Source: Pseudomonadota bacterium (GTDB taxonomy: Bacteria; Desulfobacterota; Syntrophobacteria; Syntrophobacterales; Syntrophobacteraceae). Taken from it: a stretch of 12,449 nt of DNA. Both the position numbers and the translations under genes were made by a program. The stretch covers positions 1 through 12,449 of the forward strand of contig JAEZHY010000151.1 of assembly GCA_023416335.1 (NCBI GenBank), given 5' to 3'. This document shows positions 1 through 6,278 of the stretch, piece by piece. Within the stretch, counting starts at the first letter, position 1. Each line of letters starts with the position of its first letter. The notes under the pieces are model-generated. The model saw only the letters and a list, made by a program, of their open reading frames with translations, made no database searches and was not told the DNA's origin.

Positions 1-1
1 C

Positions 2-190
2 ACCCCTGCCGCCCCCCGAGTCAGGTTGGAAGCCGCAATTTCCATCACGGGCAGCACGGATTGTCGAATCAGGGAGCAAAGCGCAAGAGGCCCAGCGATC
101 AGGCAATACATGAGGCAATGCGATGAAGTTTTTGAAGTGTATTGCAGGCTCGTGGTTACCAAGGTGAAGGGGCTGTTGCCCAATTACTGA
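2..190 (+). CDS. Possible C-terminal end of a gene cut by the window edge
   Basis: One frame stays open from base 2 to a TGA at 188-190, giving 62 sense codons with no start needed, so a gene entering from the left is possible. The last residues read MRQCDEVFEVYCRLVVTK followed by VKGLLPNY, which has plausible protein-like composition and codon use. I do not recognise the family and assign no function. A run this long without a stop occurs by chance a few per cent of the time, so this is a weak call. It could also be non-coding, because the next 430 bases contain no gene and are full of repeats. Confidence 0.35.
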   Translation, partial: TPAAPRVRLEAAISITGSTDCRIREQSARGPAIRQYMRQCDEVFEVYCRLVVTKVKGLLPNY

Positions 191-249
191 GAAGCTGGTT
201 TGTACCGAGAAAGCCGGTTTGCCGGAGTTCGGCGGAGAGTTCCCATCTC

Positions 250-289
250 CGTCATCCCGGCAGCGTATTTTAGCCGGGATCCAGTGGGG
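250..289 (+). repeat. Short hairpin repeat, CGTCATCCCGGC family, copy 1
   Basis: ATCCCGGC (254-261) pairs perfectly with GCCGGGAT (273-280) around an 11-base loop. The 40-base unit begins CGTCATCCCGGC and ends GGATCCAGTGGGG. The reverse complement of 12339-12377 gives nearly the same unit, with a different loop and slightly degenerate ends. Conserved arms with a variable loop are typical of the REP-like repeats that are very common in proteobacterial intergenic regions. It is not a terminator by the usual criteria because no T-run follows. Confidence 0.75.
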
Positions 290-367
290 TCGCCATGTTG
301 GACGCGGTTTGAACGTTGAAACTTCGCTCTTGAATGGAAAGCAACTTAAGATGAGAACGGCAGCGCT

Positions 368-473
368 GTAGGGTGGGCGCCCCGGAATTTGGGGTGCCCA
401 CCGGCCGGCCATCCCAATAGGCTCTGATCCAAGGGAGAGGCGGTGGGCACGGTGAAGCCTGTGCCCACCCTAC
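368..473. repeat. Composite palindromic repeat, two hairpins, GGTGGGC family
   Basis: The outer ends, GTAGGGTGGGC (368-378) and GCCCACCCTAC (463-473), are a perfect 11-base inverted repeat. Inside are two hairpins. GGTGGGCGCCCC (372-383) pairs with GGGGTGCCCACC (391-402) with one G-T mismatch. GGTGGGCAC (442-450) pairs exactly with GTGCCCACC (461-469). The right half, including CCAAGGG upstream and CTCACCG downstream, recurs at about 4636-4692. This layout resembles BIME/REP elements mobilised by RAYT transposases; that link is inference, since no transposase is in the window. Confidence 0.8.
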
Positions 474-569
474 GGCCGCTCACCGTACACCCTTATTGCA
501 GTTCCATAAAAGTGGGGCCGCCATGCAACCGGCACTGTCCGAACCAGGTAAAAACTTCGAGCCTGTTGA

Positions 570-595
570 GTTGAAGCACCGTTTCCCGACCGTGC
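570..595 (+). repeat. Dispersed repeat, GCACGGTTTCCCGACCGTGC family, copy 1
   Basis: AGTTGAAGCACC followed by GTTTCCCGACCGTGC is repeated almost exactly at 12424-12449 (AGTTGAGGCACGG, then the same tail), and inverted at 949-970. The two arms are complementary over about six bases, with one mismatch in this copy, so each copy can fold into a small hairpin. This copy ends 25 bases before the DUF2442 start codon. Confidence 0.65.
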
Positions 596-620
596 AGCCG
601 GGGGGCTAGGGAACCGAAAA

Positions 621-863
621 ATGTACCCTTCGATCAAAGAAGTGATTCCACGAGATGACTATAGCCTCTATCTCGTCTTTGAAAATGGCGAGGACGGGGT
701 TCTGAATATGCAACCAATGCTTGATTTTGGTATATTTCAGCGAATCAAGGATTTGGATAAATTCAAGCGCGTCCGGATCGCATTCGATACCATCGAGTGG
801 GACTGCGGTGTCGATCTCGACCCGGAATATGTTTATGCTCGATGCAAAACGCAGCCGTCTTGA
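621..863 (+). CDS. DUF2442 family small protein
   Basis: This 80-residue protein fits DUF2442 in length and pattern. It has an N-terminal KEV-P-DDYSLYLVFENGE block (residues 6-24), a central hydrophobic LNMQPMLDFG segment with F-RIKDLDKF (28-48), and the hallmark DTIEWDCGVDLDPEYVY near the C-terminus (56-72). DUF2442 proteins are often found next to DUF4160 genes in pairs annotated as toxin-antitoxin-like; the biochemical role is not settled. Here no DUF4160 partner is visible on either side, so the gene looks like an orphan. The start has a weak AGGGA about ten bases upstream. It is flanked on both sides by dispersed repeats (570-595 and 949-970), which suggests an acquired or decaying locus. 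The family call is fairly sure; the function is unknown. Confidence 0.75.
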   Translation: MYPSIKEVIPRDDYSLYLVFENGEDGVLNMQPMLDFGIFQRIKDLDKFKRVRIAFDTIEWDCGVDLDPEYVYARCKTQPS

Positions 864-948
864 ATCTGAAGTTCCGATAGTGCTACTCTGGCAGAGTCCC
901 TGACCGACTGATGCCGTTTTGTATCATCCGAGGTACTTTTGATCCGAA

Positions 949-970
949 GGCACGGTCGGGAAACCGTGCC
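949..970 (-). repeat. Dispersed repeat, GCACGGTTTCCCGACCGTGC family, inverted copy
   Basis: GGCACGG (949-955) and CCGTGCC (964-970) form a perfect seven-base stem around TCGGGAAA. Read on the - strand it gives the same GGCACGGTTTCCCGACCGTG core as 576-595 and 12430-12449. It lies 85 bases after the DUF2442 stop. No T-run follows on either strand, so it is better described as a repeat than as a terminator. Confidence 0.65.
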
Positions 971-999
971 CAACTCTGTAAAGGTATCACAACAAGCCT

Positions 1000-1015
1000 A
1001 TCATTCGCGAATGAT
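1000..1015. promoter_or_regulatory. Perfect 16-bp palindrome upstream of the stress-protein gene
   Basis: ATCATTCGCGAATGAT is an exact dyad with no spacer, about 210 bases upstream of the universal stress protein start. Perfect dyads of this length are typical of dimeric repressor operators, but the protein that would bind is unknown. The rest of 864-1223 contains no gene. A possible -35 TTGACT at 1074-1079 is followed by AT-rich sequence near 1093-1102, but no good -10 box is seen. Confidence 0.4.
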
Positions 1016-1223
1016 TGACCGCCGATGCAACACCGTCCCAACTCTTCGTTCCAGCACGCCTTACCCCCAAAATTTGACTTGCGAACCTTCGGTAATTAAT
1101 TCCTAAACAGGTATTTATCTCGGATTTTCCAGCCGGTTCCGTCAGTGTGCCTTTGGATACCGATTCTTCCTGATGGAACGCCGGCTCCCATATCCTTACC
1201 TGTCTTTGCCCGGAAGGTGTCCC

Positions 1224-1748
1224 ATGAACCTGAACAAAATTTTGTTTCCAGTCGATTTATCGGAGTTCTCCTCAAAGATTGTCCCCCAGGTGATTTCGGT
1301 CGCCGAGAAATTCAGCGCGGAGATACATCTGGTCGCAGTGGTCGAACCCGAAAGGTTCGGAACTCCGATCACGCAATCGCTCGGCCGACTCGAACCGGAA
1401 TCCGATGAACAGGCCGAGAGGAGATTGCAGGAATTCGAACAGGATTCGTTTGTCAATTATCGCAACGTGAAAAGGGTCCTGCTTCACGGACACCCGGCCA
1501 CGGAGATTCTGAAGTACATCAACTCAGCCGGAATCGACCTGGTGATAATGGCAACCCATAGAAAAAAGGGACTGGAGAGGGCACTGTTGGGAAGTGTGGC
1601 CGATGAGGTAATCCGGAAATCCCCCGTGCCGGTCATGAGCATCAACCCGCAGGAACACGAGATGGGATGGCGCGTATCGAACGTCAGGCCGGAGGAGGAA
1701 CTGAAACTGCGTCCCAACTGGCGGGAAGGTCCCCAGGGACAAAGCTGA
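1224..1748 (+). CDS. Universal stress protein, UspA family
   Basis: This is a 174-residue cytoplasmic stress protein of the UspA fold. The start at 1224 is preferred over an ATG at 1173 because a GGAAGG ribosome site sits just before it and the protein then opens with the family's usual MNLNKILFPVDLSEFS. Asp11 is the conserved acidic residue after strand 1. The C-terminal block ATHRKKGLERALLGSVADEV (110-129) and SPVPVMSI (133-140) closes the fold. In the ATP-loop pattern G-x2-G-x9-G-S the first two glycines are replaced by Ala110 and Arg113, while Gly123-Ser124 remain. ATP binding may therefore be weak or absent. About 34 residues beyond the usual end form a charged tail of unknown role. The stop is only five bases from the end of the convergent MFS gene. 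Confidence 0.9.
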   Translation: MNLNKILFPVDLSEFSSKIVPQVISVAEKFSAEIHLVAVVEPERFGTPITQSLGRLEPESDEQAERRLQEFEQDSFVNYRNVKRVLLHGHPATEILKYINSAGIDLVIMATHRKKGLERALLGSVADEVIRKSPVPVMSINPQEHEMGWRVSNVRPEEELKLRPNWREGPQGQS

Positions 1749-1753
1749 AATTT

Positions 1754-3139
1754 TCACTCAACCGATGGGATCGAAATCTTCTTTCGAGCGTTTTTCGGGT
1801 CGTGTGTAAAGCAATAGAGGAACGCGGCGGCGGCAACGCCCGCAAAAGCCATGAAAAAGGGGCTCTGATAGCTATCGGGGCCCGTCTTCCCGCCTGAGAA
1901 GTTTTCGAGAACCCACCCCATGATATGTATATAGGCTCCGACCCCGAGCATAGTGAAGAAATTGATGCCGGTCAGAGCCATCCCGGACATCTCCGACGGC
2001 ATGACGGCCTTTATATGCGCATACATTACATTGCCCAGACCGGAGAAGAATCCGAGCGAGAAAAAGATGCCGGCCTGGGACAAAACTGCGCTCTGCCCCC
2101 ATGAATAGACGAAACACAGCTCCGTAGCGGCCATTCCGATCAGGCCCAGCACCGTAACGTATTTGGGAGACCCGAAAATTCTGTCTGAAAGCCAGCCCCC
2201 GATCGAGCAGCCGCCGACATACCCCAGTGTCGTCAGGACAAGAAGATTGCCGGCCTGCACCGGCGAAAGACCGAAACACTCCATGAGATACGGACCGGCC
2301 CACAACCCCTGGATGGCCATGAGCGTTCCGTATCGGAAAAACGTCCCGAATGAAATGAGCCAGTAATCCCGGTTGAGCATGAGCAACTTCAAAGATGCAG
2401 CAACATCGATCGAGGGGGAATTCCCGGATGAGGATTTTCCGCCGGTTTTCGTGTAAGGCTCGTCCCGGACCGTAACGAAGAACAATAGAGCGAGCACCGC
2501 TGTTGCAATCCCGATGGCAATAAAAGACCACCTCCAGCCAATCTCGGCAACGAGCAGCGCCAGCGGCGTACTTGACCCTACACTGCCCAGGGTACCGATT
2601 CCCAGCATCAGGCCGGACATGGTGGCAAATTCTCCGGGCGGAAACCATCGCGTAAAGAGCTTCATTCCACCCATAAAATTCCCCGCCATGCCGAAACCGA
2701 GAAGCATTCTGCCGGCAAGGGCGCCGTAAAAACCCTCCGACAATCCAAACAGGCACGAACCAAAGGCACCGACAAGAGTCAGCACAGACATTATCAGCCG
2801 TGCCCCCAGACGGTCGAGAAGAAGTGCAATGGGGATTTGAGTAACGGCAAATGCGTAAAAGAAAGAAGCGCTCAGCATTCCGAGCGTTTCCGATGTCAGG
2901 GCAAGACCCTGGCGAAGCTGGGGCGCAATGATCGCGTTCGAGGCCCTGTAAAACTGGGAACAGAAGACAAGCACGGAAACAAAAAGAAAGAGCAGGAGTT
3001 GCAATCGGAGCATGTACGAAGGTCGTATATCGGAGGTCGGAACTCCCAGTTTGTCCCCGACGACCACAGGGTCGGACACATTTAAAGTGGAGGCAGAAGA
3101 TCGGATTTCGGTTTTTCCCCGTTCCTTCGCGTTTCGCAC
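1754..3139 (-). CDS. MFS permease, substrate unknown
   Basis: This is an inner-membrane transporter of the major facilitator superfamily, 461 residues with about twelve hydrophobic segments. The loop after TM2 carries the MFS motif A core, LLLDRLGARL (106-115), and a matching GGWLSDR occurs after the domain duplication (314-320). A hydrophilic central loop lies around residues 225-250. The overall pattern (FYRASNAIIAPQL, then FFYAFAVTQIPIALLLDR) resembles the large NarK/sugar-phosphate-permease-like group, but the substrate cannot be read from sequence. The listed start is a GTG with only a weak GGGA-like site, giving a 42-residue polar N-terminus before the first helix. An ATG at 3011-3013 is an alternative with no better ribosome site. 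It lies 175 bases downstream of the acyl-CoA dehydrogenase on the same strand with no visible terminator between, so it may end the same operon and import or export a pathway acid. Confidence 0.85.
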   Translation of the reverse strand: MRNAKERGKTEIRSSASTLNVSDPVVVGDKLGVPTSDIRPSYMLRLQLLLFLFVSVLVFCSQFYRASNAIIAPQLRQGLALTSETLGMLSASFFYAFAVTQIPIALLLDRLGARLIMSVLTLVGAFGSCLFGLSEGFYGALAGRMLLGFGMAGNFMGGMKLFTRWFPPGEFATMSGLMLGIGTLGSVGSSTPLALLVAEIGWRWSFIAIGIATAVLALLFFVTVRDEPYTKTGGKSSSGNSPSIDVAASLKLLMLNRDYWLISFGTFFRYGTLMAIQGLWAGPYLMECFGLSPVQAGNLLVLTTLGYVGGCSIGGWLSDRIFGSPKYVTVLGLIGMAATELCFVYSWGQSAVLSQAGIFFSLGFFSGLGNVMYAHIKAVMPSEMSGMALTGINFFTMLGVGAYIHIMGWVLENFSGGKTGPDSYQSPFFMAFAGVAAAAFLYCFTHDPKNARKKISIPSVE

Positions 3140-3314
3140 AGTCCCAAATCCCGTCTCGTTACAGTCAGGCCGGGACCGCTTCCATCGCGAAGTCCATTAG
3201 ATCCATGCCGGCGCCCGGAAACTTGCCGCTCCCCGCTGGACTGTCAAGCATCTTTCCGATACTCAATCCCAGACTTTCGATTTCCGGAATCCGACCTTCG
3301 CCTCCCGATCGCTT

Positions 3315-4472
3315 TTACCTGTTCGGCGAATGGCCGCAGGCGATCCCACCGATGATGATCTTCTGAATGTTCGTGGTACCTTCTACCATCTGGAAGGACT
3401 TCACGTCACGGTAAAAGCGCTCAATAGGATATTCGGTTGAAAATCCATAAGAGCTGAATATTTTCATGGCCTCATTGGCAGCCTTCACTGCGGATTCCGA
3501 AGCAAAGTACTTGGCCACCGAGGTCTGAAGCTGATTGGGCAGACCCTTGTCTTTCAGGAATGCGGCGTTGTAGACAAGGAGCTGGGCTGCCTGGTGTTCG
3601 GCAACCATCTCCGCAATCTGGGCTTGCACGAGCTGGAATTTCGATACGGGCTGTCCGAACTGGGTCCTTTCGTTTGCATACTTGATCGCCAGATCGAGGC
3701 AGGCTCCTCCAACTCCGATCGCCCCCGCCGCGCAACTGATGCGCGTATTGTTCAGCATCCACATGCAGATTTTGAATCCATCGCCCGGCTTCCCGAGCAT
3801 GCAGTCTTTGGCGACTTTCGCGTCATCGAAGATGACTTCGCCGGTCGGCGAGCAATGAAGGCCGAGCTTGGTTTCGATGGCGCTCGTGCTGACGCCCTGA
3901 GTATTTCTCAGATCGATGACAAAGCAGCTTATACCCTGGTATTTCTTCTCGCGGTCGGTGTAGGCATAGACGAGGCCGTAATCGCCGACGGGAGCGTTGC
4001 TGATCCACATCTTCTGGCCGTTCAGGACCCAGTGGTCCCCCGCGTCTTTTGCCGTGAGCTTTATGCTGGATACGTCCGACCCGGCATTGGGCTCGGAGAT
4101 GGCGAAAAAGCCTATTTTCTCACCGGATACCCAACCCGGTATGTACTTCTCCTTCTGTTCCTCCGTTCCGAATTCGTTTACCGTCACCGCGGGACCGATG
4201 TTCTGCAGGTTCGGAGGCAGGCGCCAGGACGGGGAAACTCTTGCGAGTTGTTCTGTAATGAGCACCGATTCGACATAACCCATTCCGTTTCCGCCGTATT
4301 CTTCAGGAAGGCAGCAGCCGAAAAAGCCCAGGTCCCCCATCTTCCTGACAATTTCAGGCCGGAACCGGTGTTCCTTTTCGTCCTGTTCCATTAAAGGCCG
4401 GATCTCGTTTTCCGCAAAACGCCTCGCCTGCTCCTGGACCATTCTCTGTTCTTCATTCAATAAGAAATCCAT
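3315..4472 (-). CDS. Acyl-CoA dehydrogenase, glutaryl-CoA dehydrogenase-like
   Basis: This 385-residue flavoenzyme oxidises an acyl-CoA to the 2-enoyl-CoA and would pass electrons to electron-transfer flavoprotein. All three domains are present: an N-terminal helical domain; the flavin/substrate motif FFAISEPNAGSD (122-133) with MWISNA (155-160); and a C-terminal helical domain with ANERTQFGQPVSKFQ (266-280), RFYRD (352-356) and VEGTTNIQKII (363-373). Glu364 sits at the catalytic-base position of the glutaryl- and short-chain enzymes. Arg84, in SPSWRLPPN, aligns with the arginine that binds the distal carboxylate in glutaryl-CoA dehydrogenases. Val363 precedes the catalytic Glu where decarboxylating glutaryl-CoA dehydrogenases have Tyr, as I recall for the non-decarboxylating Desulfococcus enzyme. 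An AGGAG seven bases before the ATG supports the start. A cyclohexane-type ring acyl-CoA is an alternative substrate. Confidence 0.92.
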   Translation of the reverse strand: MDFLLNEEQRMVQEQARRFAENEIRPLMEQDEKEHRFRPEIVRKMGDLGFFGCCLPEEYGGNGMGYVESVLITEQLARVSPSWRLPPNLQNIGPAVTVNEFGTEEQKEKYIPGWVSGEKIGFFAISEPNAGSDVSSIKLTAKDAGDHWVLNGQKMWISNAPVGDYGLVYAYTDREKKYQGISCFVIDLRNTQGVSTSAIETKLGLHCSPTGEVIFDDAKVAKDCMLGKPGDGFKICMWMLNNTRISCAAGAIGVGGACLDLAIKYANERTQFGQPVSKFQLVQAQIAEMVAEHQAAQLLVYNAAFLKDKGLPNQLQTSVAKYFASESAVKAANEAMKIFSSYGFSTEYPIERFYRDVKSFQMVEGTTNIQKIIIGGIACGHSPNR

Positions 4473-4584
4473 TCAACTCTCCTGTTACTGTCGTTTCAGC
4501 ATGAGCGCGAACTGTACCCGAAACGTCACCGCAAGTTGCAGCCGATATCCGCCGGCTAATCAAATATTCCTTGAAAAATCCGCT

Positions 4585-4692
4585 GGTTCCCAAGCTCCTG
4601 CTTGGGAACCCCGACTTTAGAAGCTCCAGCTTCCCTCCAAGGGCCGGATGGTGGGCACGATAAAACTTGTGCCCACCCTACCCGTCTCACCG
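4585..4692. repeat. Composite three-hairpin repeat inside the operon
   Basis: Three dyads lie in a row in the 282-base gap between the symporter stop and the acyl-CoA dehydrogenase start. GGTTCCCAAGC (4585-4595) pairs with GCTTGGGAACC (4600-4610) across a four-base loop, an 11-bp perfect stem. GAAGCT (4620-4625) pairs with AGCTTC (4628-4633). GGTGGGCAC (4650-4658) pairs with GTGCCCACC (4669-4677), followed by CTAC. The last unit, with the preceding CCAAGGG and the following CTCACCG, matches 430-485. In RNA from the - strand this would form stable structures that could stop exonucleases or lower downstream expression. No T-run marks it as an intrinsic terminator. Confidence 0.8.
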
Positions 4693-4754
4693 CTTACATT
4701 CATAACAATCCACCTAATGCCCCCCAGGTTGCGGACGATTACTTGTCTCATCCG

Positions 4755-6059
4755 TCAGGCGGCTTTCTGCGGATCGTACATCTTCTCCCGGATGAACAAC
4801 CCCGGAATGACTCCGGTGAAGAAATAGGCTCCACCCATTACGATCAACCCGAGCCCGATCGAATACTCCGTTGCGATCACGCCTATGGCCGTTGGTGCGA
4901 TGGCGGCCCCGATACGTCCGACATTATAGGCCCCGCCGACCGCGGTCCCTCTTATCTTCGTTGCAAAGCTCTCCGTCATGTAAGTGGCGTTGACCCCGTA
5001 GGGAACACCGTAGAGAAAGCCGAAGAGGGTCAGCAGGATAATGATGTTTTCCGGCGAATGATACATCACGATCAGGGGCAGAAAGACCGCCGTCGCGATG
5101 CCGCCGCACGCGTAAATCCACCGGCGTCCGAAAACGTCGGCAAGGTAGCCTGCGACGATCTTGCCGAGGATCATCGCCGTGTAGGTTCCGACGAGATACC
5201 CGGTCATTTTCGTGAAGTTGAATTTCAGCTCGCTGACAATGTAGGTCGGCAGCCAGTTATTTACGCCGTAATAGCCGAACTGGAGAAAGCCGGCGGTAAG
5301 CGACCAGAGGATGAACATCTTCCTGTAACCGGGATCGGCAAAGATAACGTTCCATTGGCTCTCTTTTTTTGTCTTCTCCGCCTTTTCCGTCTTTCGCTCC
5401 GCGGAACGTCGGGCGGCAGCTTCCACCCAACTCGGAGGCTCGGGAACCAGTCTCTGCATAAGCACGGCCATGACGACCGGAACCAGAGCGGTGGCGAAAA
5501 GCCAGCGCCAGCCGTACACGGGGATGATCGCACCGGCGAGGATCGTTGCCACAACGTACCCAACAGACCATCCGGCCTGCAGCGTTCCAAGCACAGTCGT
5601 TCGACGGCTCGTTGGAACGTATTCCGCCATGAGCGTGTTGCACACGACATACTCGGCCCCAAGTCCCAGGGCAGAGATGAACCGGACACAGGCAAACTGC
5701 CAGTAGCTCTGCGTAAGCCCGAGCATGGCGGTGCCGAACGAAAAGACGAGAATCGTTCCGACTACCGTTTTGACTCGTCCGTAGCGGTCGGCCGCCCATC
5801 CGCCGACTATACCGCCAATTGCCATTCCCAACAGCGAATAGCTTGCAAGAGATCCAGCCTGAACTTTGGAGATTCCGAGAGCCGGCATGAGACTTGGGAG
5901 GCTGTAAGAGAGAAACATCAGGTCCATGCCGTCGACCATCAGTCCCAGGAAGCCGAATATGAGAACTATGATCCAAAGCCGCTCGCTGGGTTGAGCGATA
6001 CCGGCCTCGACCGTCCCGGAGGGCACTGCATTTACATACCCATTTCCTTTTTCACTCAT
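4755..6059 (-). CDS. MFS permease, aromatic acid:H+ symporter (AAHS) type
   Basis: This 434-residue inner-membrane transporter is probably a proton symporter for an aromatic, alicyclic or similar carboxylic acid. TM1 carries Asp43-Gly-Met-Asp46, the DGxD signature of the PcaK/BenK group, whose aspartates are needed for transport in PcaK. Motif A, GGWAADRYGR (86-95), follows TM2 and is echoed as GYLADVFGRR (304-313) in the second half. The central loop (about 207-245) is very rich in Lys, Glu and Arg. A GGGAGGT seven bases before the ATG fixes the start. It lies 219 bases downstream of the thiolase stop on the same strand, and its neighbours are acyl-CoA enzymes, so it is the likely importer for the pathway. 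Small-carboxylate transporters also occur in this family, so the exact substrate is open. Confidence 0.88.
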   Translation of the reverse strand: MSEKGNGYVNAVPSGTVEAGIAQPSERLWIIVLIFGFLGLMVDGMDLMFLSYSLPSLMPALGISKVQAGSLASYSLLGMAIGGIVGGWAADRYGRVKTVVGTILVFSFGTAMLGLTQSYWQFACVRFISALGLGAEYVVCNTLMAEYVPTSRRTTVLGTLQAGWSVGYVVATILAGAIIPVYGWRWLFATALVPVVMAVLMQRLVPEPPSWVEAAARRSAERKTEKAEKTKKESQWNVIFADPGYRKMFILWSLTAGFLQFGYYGVNNWLPTYIVSELKFNFTKMTGYLVGTYTAMILGKIVAGYLADVFGRRWIYACGGIATAVFLPLIVMYHSPENIIILLTLFGFLYGVPYGVNATYMTESFATKIRGTAVGGAYNVGRIGAAIAPTAIGVIATEYSIGLGLIVMGGAYFFTGVIPGLFIREKMYDPQKAA

Positions 6060-6278
6060 CTAAAAACCTCCCGACCTGACTTTAGTTAAATTTCGGCTAC
6101 TTGTTGTCTGCCGTTCCCTCTCCTCTTCCCGAGTACCGCGCACGCATCGGCCCCGGGTTATTTTTTGAAAACCGGTTTCCGCTTCTCAGAAAGCCGACAT
6201 TCCCTCTTCCCTTTCAGGCGAGCTGAAACAGCCGCCGGGGTCAAAGACTCGGCGGTCTCAACTTCGCGCTGCCACAGC
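6060..6278 (-). other. Gap between thiolase and symporter genes, with a small hairpin
   Basis: No gene is supported in these 219 bases. Just after the thiolase stop, CCGCCG and CGGCGG (6250-6255 and 6232-6237) can form a six-base stem on the - strand, followed by CTGTTT rather than a true T-run. It is a weak candidate for a partial terminator or RNA-stability element. No convincing -35/-10 pair precedes the symporter gene. Co-transcription through the gap is possible but not shown. Confidence 0.4.

Larger units (their letters stand above)
191..620. other. Gene-poor spacer with several palindromic repeats
   Basis: No credible coding region is visible here on either strand. The stretch holds a CGTCATCCCGGC-type hairpin (250-289), a composite GGTGGGC repeat with two hairpins (368-473) and a GCACCGTTTCCCGACCGTGC repeat (576-595). 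Each family has at least one more member elsewhere in the window. The region looks like a landing zone for short dispersed repeats rather than a promoter region. No clear sigma-70 box was found close to 621. Confidence 0.6.

Noticed and set aside
249..473. Hairpins at 250-289 and 368-473 as intrinsic terminators of an upstream gene
   Set aside because: No T-run follows them, and each has homologous copies elsewhere, so they are repeats.
864..1223. Riboswitch or small RNA gene before the stress-protein gene
   Set aside because: Only one repeat hairpin and one dyad are seen. No conserved riboswitch core or terminator could be recognised by eye.
3594..4394. + strand 266-codon open frame opposite the acyl-CoA dehydrogenase
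   Set aside because: It has no family pattern or ribosome site, and the - strand frame has all acyl-CoA dehydrogenase motifs.
4585..4692. CRISPR-like array
   Set aside because: The three dyads have different sequences and unequal spacing, with no repeated unit of constant length.
4602..6089. Very long + strand open frame opposite the symporter gene
   Set aside because: It encodes a low-complexity, charged, motif-free product with no ribosome site, while the opposite strand encodes a clear MFS protein. It is a GC-skew shadow.
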